A stretch of DNA of 53,483 nucleotides from an uncultured Christensenella sp. (GTDB lineage Bacteria; Bacillota; Clostridia; Christensenellales; UBA1242). The notes under the pieces were generated by a model that was given only the letters and a program-made list of their open reading frames with translations, made no database searches and had not been told where the DNA came from. Shown here piece after piece: positions 1-9,929 of the stretch (position 1 is its first letter; each line of letters begins with the position of its first letter). The position numbers were made by a program, and so were the translations under genes. The stretch is from contig CASFFG010000006.1 of the NCBI GenBank assembly GCA_949293905.1, positions 1-53,483 of the forward strand, read 5' to 3'.

Positions 1-113
1 CATTCAATAAAATCGTTAAAATATTTAAATTTTTATTAATTTTTACTGTTTTCCATTAAAATTTTAATATTTTTTAATGTTTTTATTTAATTTTTTAAAA
101 ATTTATATTATTT

Positions 114-971
114 TTAATTTTTATTTTCTATTTCGCTTTCTTTTTTATTTTTCCTTTTATCAACAATCACACCTACTATTACAAGTATTATGCTAACGAA
201 TACGCTTATTCCAATGCACATTAAAATACAATTTGAGCGATTCGCTATATTGAAATAAAATACAATGTTATCGTTTATCTCATCAGGATTTACCGACCAT
301 ATGTGATAGTATTTGTTATCCTGCCTAACCACACTATCCGCATTACTATGTTCACGCCTTGTATCTGCAACATAAGTGTATGTTACTTCATTGTCTTCAT
401 TCGTAAAATCTGGATAAGTCGCGGACAATTCGTTATACACTCGCTCGTATATCTCGTTATGCTCGGCGAACATGTTTGATGCAGTATAGGATATTTTATT
501 ATATAGAAAGTGCTTCTCTTCGTTCATCACCACGCTGTTATCTTTCAATTCATAATAATATCTATAAACGTTTACATCATTAAACTTTATACCTATTATA
601 AATGAATTATCATTCCACCCGTTTGATCCAATTATCTCAATACCATTAATATATTCTTGCAGTTTGAATTGTTCAGTCTGTGCCGCGTTCGCCATTTCTT
701 CAAAAATTCTTGATCTAAAATTTTCCACAACAATGAGTGCTTCTCTCATTGCAATACGCTCAACGTCTTCTTTTATCTCATCAATCGAATATCCTTGAGC
801 ATTTATCTCCTCTTCTTTTAGTGTAATAAGGACAAATTCTTCAATACTTCCGTCTGTATTTACCCGCGTTACTCCCGAAATCTCACTACAACCAAAAAAA
901 CATAATGCAGAAATTAAGAGCATTAAAAATAAACTTATATTTAGGATATTTTTCTTTAATTTTGTTTGCAT
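114..971 (-). CDS. Lipoprotein with C-terminal membrane anchor, unknown function
   Basis: The preferred start gives 285 residues. It opens with a basic MQTKLKKN segment and a hydrophobic stretch ending in a lipobox-like FFGCSE, so the protein is probably exported and lipidated. A second hydrophobic segment near the C-terminus (around residues 245-270) is followed by a lysine-rich tail, so it may also span the membrane once. The body begins with a charged stretch (DGSIEEFVLITL) like that of other clostridial lipoproteins of unknown function. An alternative ATG 24 bases upstream (995) lies inside an inverted repeat and would put extra residues before the signal peptide. Neither start has a clear ribosome binding site. 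It is the last gene after gyrA and is separated from it by a terminator. Function unknown. Confidence 0.7.
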   Translation of the reverse strand: MQTKLKKNILNISLFLMLLISALCFFGCSEISGVTRVNTDGSIEEFVLITLKEEEINAQGYSIDEIKEDVERIAMREALIVVENFRSRIFEEMANAAQTEQFKLQEYINGIEIIGSNGWNDNSFIIGIKFNDVNVYRYYYELKDNSVVMNEEKHFLYNKISYTASNMFAEHNEIYERVYNELSATYPDFTNEDNEVTYTYVADTRREHSNADSVVRQDNKYYHIWSVNPDEINDNIVFYFNIANRSNCILMCIGISVFVSIILVIVGVIVDKRKNKKESEIENKN

Positions 972-989
972 AAATTTAAAATTAATTAT

Positions 990-1014
990 CCACATTCTAT
1001 AAATAGAAATGTGG
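990..1014. repeat. Inverted repeat upstream of the lipoprotein gene
   Basis: CCACATTCTAT and its near-perfect reverse complement (one bulged base) are separated by about 4 bases. The hairpin lies 20-45 bases upstream of the lipoprotein start and covers the alternative upstream ATG. It could be an operator or a leader hairpin. A perfect DnaA-box sequence (TTATCCACA) spans 986-994 and overlaps its edge. Confidence 0.5.
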
Positions 1015-1082
1015 ATTTATTATTTTTGCTCGTATATCTATTATATAAAATTTTTAACAATTTTAGAAACGATTTAATTATA

Positions 1083-1120
1083 AAAAATAAAAAAGAGCGA
1101 AAATTTAATCCGCCCTTTTA
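1083..1120 (-). terminator. Rho-independent terminator after gyrA
   Basis: Eight bases beyond the gyrA stop, the minus strand reads AAAAGGGCG, a short loop, then CGCTCTTTT (pairing through one G-U) followed by a T-rich run. It separates gyrBA from the lipoprotein gene. Confidence 0.75.
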
Positions 1121-1127
1121 TATTAAA

Positions 1128-3644
1128 CTAATTATTTTCAATAGTTGCCTCATCTGCTTCTACTGGCAAAGTTTCGCTTTCATTAGGAATTTCTTCCGTT
1201 TCTTCTTTGTCCACTACTGCTACACTTACGACTTTGTCATTTGCACTGACTTTCATAAGTCTAACTCCTAGGCTAGTGCGCGAAACGAGATTAATCGACT
1301 CAGCACCCGTTCTAATCATAACGCCGTCACTCGAAATTGCTAAGATATCGTTATTCTCAGTAATTGGACGCATAGCAACAACCTTACCTGTCTTTTCATT
1401 GAATACGCCCGCTTTTATACCTTTTCCATGTCGTTTTTGCAATCTGTAGTCTTCCGGACGAGTACGCTTAGCATATCCTTTCTCTGTCACGGTTAAAATT
1501 TCAATATCCGGATTTAAGACAATCATATCCACTATACTTTCATCTGCGTCGATCTTCATGCTCTTCACGCCATGACTTGCACGACCTAATGGACGAATAT
1601 TTTTCTCATTAAAGCGCAAACATTTTCCGTTGTCACTAGCAATAATGAGTTCGTCGTTCGAGTGGACAATCTTAGCGCTTACCAAACTATCACCATCTAG
1701 TAGTTTAATAGCAATCTTCCCGTTCTTTCTAATATTTTCGAACTCGCTGATTTTAGTCTTTTTAATCAGTCCTTTTTTAGTTGCTAGTACGAGATATGTG
1801 TCTTCACCCTTTTCCATTTTTATGATAGTATTAATCTTTTCGTCTGCATCAAGTGGAAGAAGGTTAACTAACGCTCTACCTTTGTTCTGTCTTCCTGCTT
1901 CTGGAATATTATATGCTTTAAGCACATATACTTTTCCCTTATTCGAGAAGAACATCAAATCATCATGGCTACTTGTTACAAAGATATCAGTTACGAAATC
2001 TTCTTCCTTAGTCTTATGAGCATTGACACCGCGACCGCCCCTATGTTGTGACTTATATTCACTAACTGGCAGACGCTTTACATATCCTTGATTTGTAAGC
2101 GAGATTACAACATCGTGTCTATCAATCAAATCACCAATATCTATGTCATCATAGTCTAAAATAATCTTAGATTTTCTAGGAGTAGGATATTTTTCCTTAA
2201 TCTCAGTAAGTTCATTCTTGATGATTTCGTCAATCTTATGTTCATCTGCTAAAATCGCCTTTAAATGAGCAATGGTTAACTCTAACTCTTTTAACTCTTC
2301 GTTCAACTTTTCAACTTCAAGTCCAGTTAAACGCGACAATTTCATTTCAAGTATTGCGTTCGCTTGTCTTTCGCTTAATCCAAAACGATTGACCAAGTTA
2401 TTTAGTGCGGAATTTTTATCGCTACTACTCTTGATTATCTTAATCACTTCGTCGATATTGTTAACCGCGATAACTAAACCTTCTAGTATGTGCGCGCGCT
2501 CTTCCGCTTTGTTTAAATCGTACTTAGTCCTACGCGTAATCACTTCACGCTGGAAGGACAAATAGTGGAACAAAATCTCCTGTAAATTAAGGACTTTCGG
2601 TTCACGATTTACGAGCGCAAGGAGAATAATTCCGCTAGAAAGTTGTAACTGTGTTTGCTTATATAATAGATTTAAAACTATTTGTGGATTTGCGTCCTTT
2701 TTTAGTTCCAAAACTATTCGCATACCGTCCCTATCTGACTCATCTCGAATATCACTGATGCCTTCGATTTTCTTATCTTTAACTAAACCTGCGATTTGCT
2801 GAATAAGTTTTGCTTTATTTACCTGATAAGGTATAGCATTTACAACAATTCTAAAACGCTTCCCATCGTCATATGGTTCAATCTCTGTCTTTGCGCGCAT
2901 CACTACGCCACCGCGACCAGTCATATATGCTTGTCTAATCGCGTTATTGCTTAAAATCTCGCCACCCGTTGGAAAATCTGGAGCAGGAATATACTGCATA
3001 AGTTCGTCAATAGTTATATTCGGGTTATCAATCATAGCAATAACTGCGTCAATAACTTCGTTTAGATTGTGCGGTGGAATGTTTGTTGCCATACCGACAG
3101 CAATTCCGTCACTACCATTGACCAAAAGATTAGGAAATCTGCTAGGAAGAACGGTTGGTTCAAGCGCGGTAGTATCAAAGTTCGGCATGAAATCAACCGT
3201 ATCTTTATCTATATCGCGCAATAGTTCGCTCGCTATTTTACTAAGTCTCGCTTCAGTGTAACGCATAGCGGCCGCTGGGTCGCCGTCCACACTACCAAAG
3301 TTTCCGTGTCCTTCAACAAGCGGTTCATTAATCGTGAAGTCCTGTGCTAGACGAACCATCGCGTCGTACACCGAACTATCACCGTGTGGGTGATATTTAC
3401 CCAATACTTCACCGACCACCTTGACACTTTTTCTAAATGGTTTATCGCTAGTGAGTCCTATTTCGTTCATCGCATGTAAAATACGCCTATGAACTGGTTT
3501 TAATCCGTCGCGGACATCTGGAATTGCACGCGAAACATTTACCGCCATAGCATAAGCGATAAATGATTCCTTCATCTCATGCTCAATATCAATATCTATA
3601 TAGCGTGTGTTGTCTATCTTTTCAAAAATGTTTTTATCCTTCAT
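1128..3644 (-). CDS. gyrA: DNA gyrase subunit A
   Basis: GyrA breaks and rejoins DNA in the A2B2 gyrase that introduces negative supercoils. The 838-residue length is typical. The winged-helix/tower region contains the catalytic tyrosine in [11 protein letters not shown] (Y129). The quinolone-resistance region [11 protein letters not shown] carries Ser90 and Asp94, the usual drug-sensitive residues. The C-terminal beta-pinwheel includes the GyrA-box QHRGGRG, a close variant of QRRGGKG, which marks gyrase rather than topoisomerase IV. The C-terminal tail is acidic. The gene starts 8 bases after gyrB with an AGGAGA ribosome binding site, so the two form one operon from the gyrB promoter. Identification is secure. 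Confidence 0.97.
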   Translation of the reverse strand: MKDKNIFEKIDNTRYIDIDIEHEMKESFIAYAMAVNVSRAIPDVRDGLKPVHRRILHAMNEIGLTSDKPFRKSVKVVGEVLGKYHPHGDSSVYDAMVRLAQDFTINEPLVEGHGNFGSVDGDPAAAMRYTEARLSKIASELLRDIDKDTVDFMPNFDTTALEPTVLPSRFPNLLVNGSDGIAVGMATNIPPHNLNEVIDAVIAMIDNPNITIDELMQYIPAPDFPTGGEILSNNAIRQAYMTGRGGVVMRAKTEIEPYDDGKRFRIVVNAIPYQVNKAKLIQQIAGLVKDKKIEGISDIRDESDRDGMRIVLELKKDANPQIVLNLLYKQTQLQLSSGIILLALVNREPKVLNLQEILFHYLSFQREVITRRTKYDLNKAEERAHILEGLVIAVNNIDEVIKIIKSSSDKNSALNNLVNRFGLSERQANAILEMKLSRLTGLEVEKLNEELKELELTIAHLKAILADEHKIDEIIKNELTEIKEKYPTPRKSKIILDYDDIDIGDLIDRHDVVISLTNQGYVKRLPVSEYKSQHRGGRGVNAHKTKEEDFVTDIFVTSSHDDLMFFSNKGKVYVLKAYNIPEAGRQNKGRALVNLLPLDADEKINTIIKMEKGEDTYLVLATKKGLIKKTKISEFENIRKNGKIAIKLLDGDSLVSAKIVHSNDELIIASDNGKCLRFNEKNIRPLGRASHGVKSMKIDADESIVDMIVLNPDIEILTVTEKGYAKRTRPEDYRLQKRHGKGIKAGVFNEKTGKVVAMRPITENNDILAISSDGVMIRTGAESINLVSRTSLGVRLMKVSANDKVVSVAVVDKEETEEIPNESETLPVEADEATIENN

Positions 3645-3652
3645 ATCTTCTC

Positions 3653-5605
3653 CTAGATGTCAAGATTCTCAACAAGCGTTGCGTATTTTTCGATAAATTC
3701 GCGCCTTGCTTCTGGACGGTCTCCCATGAGTAAATCAAACACTTCATTGCAAGTAACTTCGTCTTTCATTTGTACTTTTTTCAGTGTTCTGGTCTCTGGG
3801 TTCATAGTCGTCTCCCAAAGTTGGTCGGTATCCATTTCGCCTAAACCTTTGTATCTTTGAACATCATAGCCCTTTTCATTTCCATTGAGTGCTTTTTGCT
3901 TTTCTTCTTCACTATAATAGTAATTTACTTGCTTTCCGCGTGTCACTTTATATAGCGGTGGCTGAGCGACATATACATGACCTTCTTCAATCAAAGGACG
4001 CATAAATCTAAAGAAGAATGTAAGCATTAGAATCTCAATATGGCTTCCGTCCACATCGGCATCAGTCATAATGATGATTTTATCGTATCTAAGTTTCTTA
4101 GGGTCGCACTCTTCATAAATTCCGCAACCAAACGCGGTAATCATAGCGTTAATTTCGGCATTCTCTAGCGCACGCGCGAGTCTAGTCTTCTCCACATTCA
4201 ATATCTTACCGCGGAGTGGCAGTATTGCTTGGAATCTTCTATCTCTACCATTCTTTGCCGTTCCGCCTGCAGAGTCACCTTCGACTATGAATATTTCACA
4301 CTGACTAGCGTCCTTACTACTACAATCAGCGAGTTTCCCTGGAAGAGTGGTGTTTTCTAAGGCGCTCTTTCTTCTAGTATCCTCGCGTGCATTGCGCGCT
4401 GCTTCCCTTGCGCGTTGAGATAGCATACATTTATTAATGAGTTCCTTACTCTCTTTCGGGTGCTCTTCTAAATAGTCTTTAAAGGTCTCGTCCATGGCTT
4501 TTGCGGTAAATCCACGAATTTCGTCTGTGCCAAGTTTAGTCTTAGTCTGTCCTTCAAACTGTGGTTCTTCAACCTTAACGGAGATAACCGCTATTATCCC
4601 TTCACGAGTATCTTCTCCCGAAAGTTTAGCCTTTTCCTTAATGAGTTTATTTTCAAGTGCGTAATCATTAATGATACGCGCTAGGCTATTCTTAAAGCCG
4701 TCCACATGTTTTCCGCCTTCTTCCGTGTTAATGTTATTACAATAACTATGGATATTTTCGGTATATGTGTCCGTATATTGAAAACTAAATTCAATCTCGC
4801 ATGTCGCGTCTACACTATTTCCGTTTTCGTCCTTGCGCTTGTAGTGGTACACCTTATCAACATAAATTGGTTCAGGGAAAATCGTTTGCTTATTGTCTGT
4901 CAAATCTGCGACAAATTCTTGAATTCCGCCCATGAATTGATATATGTTTTCTTGTTCTTTATTCGTTCTTTCGTCTTTTAGAGTAATCCTTAGTCCTTTA
5001 TTTAAAAATGCGATTTCCCTAAGTCGAGATTTCAATACATCGTAATTAAATTCAGTTACAGGGAAAATCTCATAATCTGGTTTAAATGTAACACGCGTAC
5101 CAGTCTTGTCGCAATCTCCAACAATAGCAAGTCTATCGGTAGGGATACCACGATGATACTCTTGATGATAATGTTTCCCATTTTGGAAGATATCGAGAAT
5201 TAAGGTTTCACTAAGCGCATTAACTACTGACAAACCAACGCCATGAAGTCCGCCAGAAATCTTATATCCGCCACCGCCGAACTTTCCGCCTGCGTGTAGT
5301 TTGGTAAGCACCAATTCTGCAGCACTAATTCCTTCCTTTTCGTGAATACCAGTAGGAATACCACGCCCATTATCCGTAACAGACACAGAGCCGTCGGGTA
5401 AAATCACTACGCTAATCTCATTACAATAACCAGCGAGCGCCTCGTCAATCGAGTTGTCCACAATCTCGGTTACTAGATGATGAAGTCCGCGCTCATCTGT
5501 CGAACCTATATACATTCCCGGGCGCTTTCTAACCGGCTCTAAGCCTTCAAGCACCTGAATTGCTTCCGCGCCGTAACTACCAGTAACCTTTAAATCATCA
5601 GCCAT
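3653..5605 (-). CDS. gyrB: DNA gyrase subunit B
   Basis: GyrB is the ATPase subunit of DNA gyrase. The 650 residues show the GHKL ATPase motifs [22 protein letters not shown] and GGLHGVG in the first 150 residues. The transducer domain follows, then the TOPRIM domain with EGDSAGG near residue 440 and the metal-binding [10 protein letters not shown]. The C-terminal RYKGLGEM and NPETRTL motifs are also present. An AGGAG sequence precedes the ATG. The protein lacks the long insert of proteobacterial GyrB. It is the first gene of gyrBA, with a strong sigma-A promoter immediately upstream and a MITE-like element between that promoter region and metG. Supercoiling-sensitive expression is usual for gyrase genes but cannot be seen directly here. 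Confidence 0.97.
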   Translation of the reverse strand: MADDLKVTGSYGAEAIQVLEGLEPVRKRPGMYIGSTDERGLHHLVTEIVDNSIDEALAGYCNEISVVILPDGSVSVTDNGRGIPTGIHEKEGISAAELVLTKLHAGGKFGGGGYKISGGLHGVGLSVVNALSETLILDIFQNGKHYHQEYHRGIPTDRLAIVGDCDKTGTRVTFKPDYEIFPVTEFNYDVLKSRLREIAFLNKGLRITLKDERTNKEQENIYQFMGGIQEFVADLTDNKQTIFPEPIYVDKVYHYKRKDENGNSVDATCEIEFSFQYTDTYTENIHSYCNNINTEEGGKHVDGFKNSLARIINDYALENKLIKEKAKLSGEDTREGIIAVISVKVEEPQFEGQTKTKLGTDEIRGFTAKAMDETFKDYLEEHPKESKELINKCMLSQRAREAARNAREDTRRKSALENTTLPGKLADCSSKDASQCEIFIVEGDSAGGTAKNGRDRRFQAILPLRGKILNVEKTRLARALENAEINAMITAFGCGIYEECDPKKLRYDKIIIMTDADVDGSHIEILMLTFFFRFMRPLIEEGHVYVAQPPLYKVTRGKQVNYYYSEEEKQKALNGNEKGYDVQRYKGLGEMDTDQLWETTMNPETRTLKKVQMKDEVTCNEVFDLLMGDRPEARREFIEKYATLVENLDI

Positions 5606-5629
5606 AAAAACTCCTAGATAAAAAAATTT

Positions 5630-5653
5630 ATGTTATATATAAATATATAACAT
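5630..5653. promoter_or_regulatory. 24-bp perfect AT palindrome at the gyrB transcription start
   Basis: ATGTTATATAT, two bases, ATATATAACAT forms a perfect inverted repeat that begins 2 bases downstream of the gyrB -10 box, so it spans the expected transcription start. It may be an operator or a 5' leader hairpin. Confidence 0.5.
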
Positions 5654-5654
5654 A

Positions 5655-5683
5655 ATTATAGCAAAATTTTAGTTATTTTTCAA
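5655..5683 (-). promoter_or_regulatory. Sigma-A promoter of gyrBA
   Basis: On the minus strand TTGAAA (5683-5678) and TATAAT (5660-5655) are separated by 17 bases, about 50 bases before the gyrB ATG. This is a near-consensus housekeeping promoter. The rest of the gap back to the inverted-repeat element (5684-5905) is AT-rich with one small hairpin (GAAGTT..AACTTC near 5740) and no gene. Confidence 0.75.
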
Positions 5684-5905
5684 GTGTTTTTATATGAAAA
5701 ACTTAGTTAAATTTATGTGTTTTCACAAAAATTAAAGCATTGAAGTTAAACTTCATAAATTGATGAGCATCTTCCTTTTTATAATTTAGTTAAAATATTC
5801 AAATATGCTAATCTGTAATACGAAAAATATAGAAGTTAAATAATTATAAATACTACTCTTGCCTTCACACTCTATTATTCCTAAATAGTTCCTTGTAACT
5901 AAATT

Positions 5906-6123
5906 TAGCGGGTTATCGGTTTAGGGAGCATTGGGCGGAGCTCAACTCTTCCCTTTTACACTGGGGTCCCCGTAAAATGTAATTTTATGGGGATAGAAAT
6001 AACCGTCCATTAGGCTTACGATTGCGAAGTCACACGCACAATCTAGCAAAAGGACGAGTTATGACGTTGCGCGGGGGAATTGGGGGGCGACGACCCCGTA
6101 CTCCCTAAATTGATGACCCGCTA
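5906..6123. mobile_element. 218-bp MITE-like element with terminal inverted repeats
   Basis: The ends, 5906-5928 and 6101-6123, are inverted repeats identical at 20 of 23 positions (left end starts TAGCGGGTTATCGG, right end in reverse complement TAGCGGGTCATCAA). If the repeat proper starts at GCGGG, both ends abut a TA dinucleotide, as Tc1/mariner/IS630-type elements duplicate; this is inference. The interior is more GC-rich than its surroundings, has no open reading frame of note, and contains a strong hairpin at 5963-5993 that recurs near tRNA-Leu (34760-34790). The right terminal repeat includes the metG stop codon. No transposase is present in the window. Confidence 0.55.
5963..5993. repeat. 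Hairpin shared with the tRNA-Leu insert (copy 1)
   Basis: GGGGTCCCCGTAAAA, a 5-base loop (TGTAA), then TTTTATGGGGA. The 26 non-loop bases are identical to the copy at 34760-34790 (opposite orientation); only the loop differs. Conservation of the 11-bp stem with a changed loop points to selection for, or recent spread of, the hairpin. Confidence 0.7.
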
Positions 6124-8118
6124 AGAAATTAAACTTCCGTCTTGAAGATTTTTGTCTGGACAAATTAGGGACACATTGCCGAGTGAGTCTTCCGCGCATA
6201 TAATCATGCCTTCACTTAAAATACCTTTCATTTCGCGCGGTGGTAGGTTAGTAACAACTACAACCTTTTTACCTTTCATTTGTTCTGGAGAATAGTATTT
6301 TGCGATTCCGCTCAAAATTGAAATAGTTTTATTTCCCACGCGCACGGTTGAGTGCAATAGTTTAGATTTTGGAACTGCCTCGCAATCTAAAACTAGCCCC
6401 ACTCTCATCTCAACCTTTGCAAAATCGTCAATAGAAATACTCTCAGCAGGAGTAAATTCAATAGTTGGAGCATTTTCAATCTTTTGATTTTCCACTATCT
6501 CATCAATTTTTGGCTGAATATCGCTCATACGAATTCTCTCAAATAATACCTTAGGATTGGCGGTCACGACATACTCACTTTCCAAACCAAATTTATTTAG
6601 GCTGTCGTACTCACGCGCAACTACATTTAACTCTTCAAAAATCTTGCTTGCTGTGTCTGGAAGGAAGTTCTTTAAAATGTTTGCGCCGATATTTATGTTT
6701 TCAAGTAAGTTATATATAACCTGCTCCAATCTTGCTTTCTTACTCTCATCTCGATTTAGCGCCCATGGTTCATTTTCATCAATATATTTGTTTGCGCGCC
6801 TGAACAATGTCCACAATTCGTCGAGTGCGTCCGCAACCTTATACTCGTCCATTTTGCTCATAACTCTATCACGAGTAGATATAGCAACTGAGATAAGGTC
6901 GTCGTCAATGTTTTCATTCACGAGTGTATTTCGCACTCTTCCGCCTAGATATTGATTTGCCATACCTATTGTGCGCTTAACTAGATTGCCGAGGACATTC
7001 GCCAAATCGGCATTATTTCGCTCGCAAAGTAGTTCCCATGTAATCGTTCCGTCCGCGTTGAATGGCATTTCTCTTAGCACATAATATCTAACGCTATCCA
7101 CACCAAAAATCGAAGCAAGATCATCAGCGTATAGCACATTGCCCTTAGATTTGCTCATCTTCTCCCCGCCTTGAAGTAACCACGGGTGACCTAAAATCTG
7201 CTTTGGTAGTGGTTCGCCTAACGCCATTAAGAAAATCGGCCAATAAATAGTATGGAAACGAATTATATCCTTTCCTATCACATGCACATCTGCTGGCCAG
7301 TATTTTTTAAAATTCTCGCTAGGGTTTTCGGTATCATATCCTATCCCCGTGATATAGTTATTAAGCGCGTCCAGCCACACATAAATCACATGTTTATCGT
7401 CGAAATCAACTGGTACTCCCCACTTAAAAGTGGTACGGGATACACAAAGGTCTTGCAATTTAGTCTTTATACTGCCATCGTCAATCGCGCGGAGCAACTC
7501 TTCGTCCGTCTTGCCGATAAATTCGTCAGCAAGAAGGAAATTATTCATCATCTCGTTTTTTCGAGATACTGGTTGAATAAAGTCTGGGTGAGTGATAATA
7601 TGCTTTAAAAGTCGGTTCGCATATTTCCTCATTTTGAAGAAGTATGCCTCTTCCTTGGCGGGTTTTACTTCCCTTCCACAGTCTGGACACCTGCCGTCCA
7701 CGAGTTGACTTTCCGTCCAAAAACTTTCGCACGGGGTACAATAAAGCCCTGTGTACTCGCTCTTATAGATATCGCCCTGCTCATAGAATTTTTTGAAAAT
7801 CTTTTGAACCGTTCTCTCATGGTCTGCGTCCGTGGTGCGAATAAATTTATCATAACTCACATTCATCTTATCCCAAAGTGAGCGAATAACTCCCGCAACA
7901 TCGTCCACGAATTGCTTTGGACTAACTCCCGCTTCGCGCGCTTTTTCTTCAATCTTTTGCCCGTGCTCGTCCGTACCTGTCATGAAAAATACATCGTAAC
8001 CCTGACTTCTCTTTGTGCGCGCTATCGCGTCCGCTAAAATCGCCTCATAAGTGTTACCAATATGTGGTTTACCCGAAGTATATGCTATCGCCGTTGTGAT
8101 ATAAAATTTCTCTTTCAT
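6121..8118 (-). CDS. metG: Methionine-tRNA ligase
   Basis: MetG charges tRNA-Met for initiation and elongation. The 665-residue protein has the class I HIGH-type motif as HIGN (residues 19-22), a zinc-binding knuckle with CTPC and CPDC around residues 127-147, and the KMSKS loop (GGEKMSKSKG) near residue 319. An anticodon-binding helical domain follows. A C-terminal EMAP/Trbp111-like tRNA-binding domain (KVEMRVGLV...) occupies about the last 110 residues and is the usual dimerisation module. The start overlaps the stop of the upstream gene in an ATGA arrangement with AAGGACAGAG as the ribosome binding site, so the two are translationally coupled. The stop codon falls inside the terminal repeat of the downstream element. 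Confidence 0.97.
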   Translation of the reverse strand: MKEKFYITTAIAYTSGKPHIGNTYEAILADAIARTKRSQGYDVFFMTGTDEHGQKIEEKAREAGVSPKQFVDDVAGVIRSLWDKMNVSYDKFIRTTDADHERTVQKIFKKFYEQGDIYKSEYTGLYCTPCESFWTESQLVDGRCPDCGREVKPAKEEAYFFKMRKYANRLLKHIITHPDFIQPVSRKNEMMNNFLLADEFIGKTDEELLRAIDDGSIKTKLQDLCVSRTTFKWGVPVDFDDKHVIYVWLDALNNYITGIGYDTENPSENFKKYWPADVHVIGKDIIRFHTIYWPIFLMALGEPLPKQILGHPWLLQGGEKMSKSKGNVLYADDLASIFGVDSVRYYVLREMPFNADGTITWELLCERNNADLANVLGNLVKRTIGMANQYLGGRVRNTLVNENIDDDLISVAISTRDRVMSKMDEYKVADALDELWTLFRRANKYIDENEPWALNRDESKKARLEQVIYNLLENINIGANILKNFLPDTASKIFEELNVVAREYDSLNKFGLESEYVVTANPKVLFERIRMSDIQPKIDEIVENQKIENAPTIEFTPAESISIDDFAKVEMRVGLVLDCEAVPKSKLLHSTVRVGNKTISILSGIAKYYSPEQMKGKKVVVVTNLPPREMKGILSEGMIICAEDSLGNVSLICPDKNLQDGSLIS

Positions 8119-8669
8119 TTCTCTGTCCTTTTCAAATTTTCTAATTTTAATTCTGGTCTAATTGATGTTAGTAATTCGTATTCATCTCTAAATTTTTCAT
8201 ACTCAATTTGCATGTTTGGAGCAAATGTCTTTATGGTTGAATTTATGATATTTTGCTTTTCTTCCTTTGAGTAATCTTTCCAAAAATGCAATTCAATAAT
8301 TCCTTTTTCGTACAACTCCATGATTTTATCATACGCGTCAGGTATAACTTCATACAAAGTTAAATCAACATCATGTTTGCACCTTATTGAGCGTCTACCT
8401 AGATGACTAGAATTTTCAAATTCGCCGACGTCAGTAGCCGAATATATGTAGCAAGTCACTCCCTTATATAACTTTTTAAAGTAATCTTCCCCGACTTCTC
8501 GAATTATAAGTTTGTTAGTATCAAAATTATAATTCCAAAAGCGAATAGTGCTCCCCGCATAAAGAAGTGCAAACTCGTACTGCTCAGTCAGCCACACATA
8601 CCCGTCATTTGATTTATCTAATGACAACTTCTTTAAATTTTTCGCTCTTGAACCGTGATAATATCTCAT
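8115..8669 (-). CDS. YHGS-motif protein, possible ADP-ribosyltransferase-like fold
   Basis: This 184-residue protein starts MRYYHGSRAKNL and then has YVWLTEQYEFALLYA. The pattern (YHGS, then a T/S-E-x-A-x-x-YA helix) resembles the N-terminus of DUF3990/ART-fold proteins that bind NAD or a nucleotide. The C-terminal half is charged and helical, with no recognisable catalytic glutamate motif. It overlaps the M16 peptidase-like gene by 4 bases upstream and metG by 4 bases downstream, so all three are translationally coupled. I infer the fold from the short motif only. A role connected to tRNA or NAD is possible but unproven. Confidence 0.6.
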   Translation of the reverse strand: MRYYHGSRAKNLKKLSLDKSNDGYVWLTEQYEFALLYAGSTIRFWNYNFDTNKLIIREVGEDYFKKLYKGVTCYIYSATDVGEFENSSHLGRRSIRCKHDVDLTLYEVIPDAYDKIMELYEKGIIELHFWKDYSKEEKQNIINSTIKTFAPNMQIEYEKFRDEYELLTSIRPELKLENLKRTEK

Positions 8670-9901
8670 ACTTTTAGACCCCTTTCGTTTTGTATTTTTA
8701 TCGTAAAAGTGGAATTTTGTAAATACGTTTTTATAAACTCGTTAAAATCTTGCACATTTAAAGTGTTCAAAAGTTCTATAATTTTATCATTTTTTTGTTT
8801 ATCATATTTTTTTATGCTTTCAATTTCATTATTTATTAAATTTTGTTGAAATTCATTATCTATGTTGGAATTTTTATTTTTTAAGTATTCTTCGCCAATT
8901 TTAACAACTAAACGTTGTGGAATATGCATTGGACGGGAATACAGAAAATCTTGATAATTCTTTTTTATAAACTCAAAATTTTCTTCACTAACACCATTAT
9001 TAAACAAATCATCAAAATATTTTATTGCTTCTTCTGTAACGGCATCAGTATTATCTTCCTTACAATAAATTTTAGTAATTAAATCAGCCCTATCAACACC
9101 AGATGTGTACACGTCCGACCTATAAATCAATCTTTTCTCGTGCCTTAGTGGTTTTTTAATTCCAATCCTAAAATTTTGAGCATATAACCTAAGCAAATCG
9201 AACAAACATCTCTCTCTTTCGGTCGTTATTGGTTTATTTAATTTATAAGTTACATACACTTCGCTATGTTGGTGCTCGCTCTTATCTTTTGCCCAAATGC
9301 CCGGCTCTTTAGTGATTTTATTTTTATAATTAGTATGTTTCAAACTATCGACAAACTCATTTAAACAATTTGCTATTTCGTCCACACTTGAATTCGATAA
9401 AGTGTAAATAATTAAATTGTCACTTGTTAAATTTTTTGCGATATATTCTTCTATATCTTTAATTGTTAACTTTTTAAAATCGGCACTTACCTTTTCAATG
9501 TATTCAGTAGAAAAATCTGCATAAATCAATTCGTCTATTATAGTTTGTTTTTCTTTTTCTAAATCTTCTTTTGTTATAACTACGTCATTTATACAATGAG
9601 ATAATGTTTGCAATTTTTCAATCAAGTCATTAAAGTTTGTAACAGCAAATGAGAATGACATATTATCGTTTTGTGTTCGTGCATCTGCCTTAGCACTACC
9701 AAGCAATGTATTAAGTTGAATTTTTTCATTTACTCTATATTTAAAAGTAGAAATTATATGTTCAACTAAATGCGCTTGTTCCAAATACTTTTGTTCGCTT
9801 GCTCCACCCACAAAAACGAGTGTTACATACGAACATTGATTTACAATATTTCCACCAGCGATGAGTTTCACTCCCCGATTTAAATCAATCTCTTTTATCA
9901 T
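8666..9901 (-). CDS. M16 (insulinase-like) zinc peptidase family protein
   Basis: The 411 residues begin with the M16 fold opening (GVKLIAGG...SYVTLVFVGGASEQ) and carry the inverted zinc motif HLVEH (H44, E47, H48). A glutamate about 76 residues later (E124, in EKEKQTIIDEL) fits the third metal ligand, so the site looks intact. The length matches single-unit bacterial M16B proteins. The canonical HxxEH is often followed by a conserved mid-domain R/Y pair in the C-terminal half, which I cannot place confidently. The ribosome binding site is AAAGGAAAGAG. The gene sits between a methyltransferase and the YHGS gene in the metG operon. It probably degrades or processes peptides; the substrate is unknown. 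Confidence 0.8.
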   Translation of the reverse strand: MIKEIDLNRGVKLIAGGNIVNQCSYVTLVFVGGASEQKYLEQAHLVEHIISTFKYRVNEKIQLNTLLGSAKADARTQNDNMSFSFAVTNFNDLIEKLQTLSHCINDVVITKEDLEKEKQTIIDELIYADFSTEYIEKVSADFKKLTIKDIEEYIAKNLTSDNLIIYTLSNSSVDEIANCLNEFVDSLKHTNYKNKITKEPGIWAKDKSEHQHSEVYVTYKLNKPITTERERCLFDLLRLYAQNFRIGIKKPLRHEKRLIYRSDVYTSGVDRADLITKIYCKEDNTDAVTEEAIKYFDDLFNNGVSEENFEFIKKNYQDFLYSRPMHIPQRLVVKIGEEYLKNKNSNIDNEFQQNLINNEIESIKKYDKQKNDKIIELLNTLNVQDFNEFIKTYLQNSTFTIKIQNERGLKV

Positions 9902-9929
9902 CTCTTTCCTTTAAATTTTTATCGTAGCT

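Noticed and set aside
986..994. A perfect DnaA box (TTATCCACA) near gyrA, suggesting an origin
   Set aside because: It is a single box; several such matches are expected by chance in 53 kb, and neither a box cluster nor dnaA/dnaN is present.
5684..5905. A T-box or other riboswitch between gyrB and the repeat element
   Set aside because: No T-box sequence, no specific aptamer-like pairings; just AT-rich DNA with one small hairpin.
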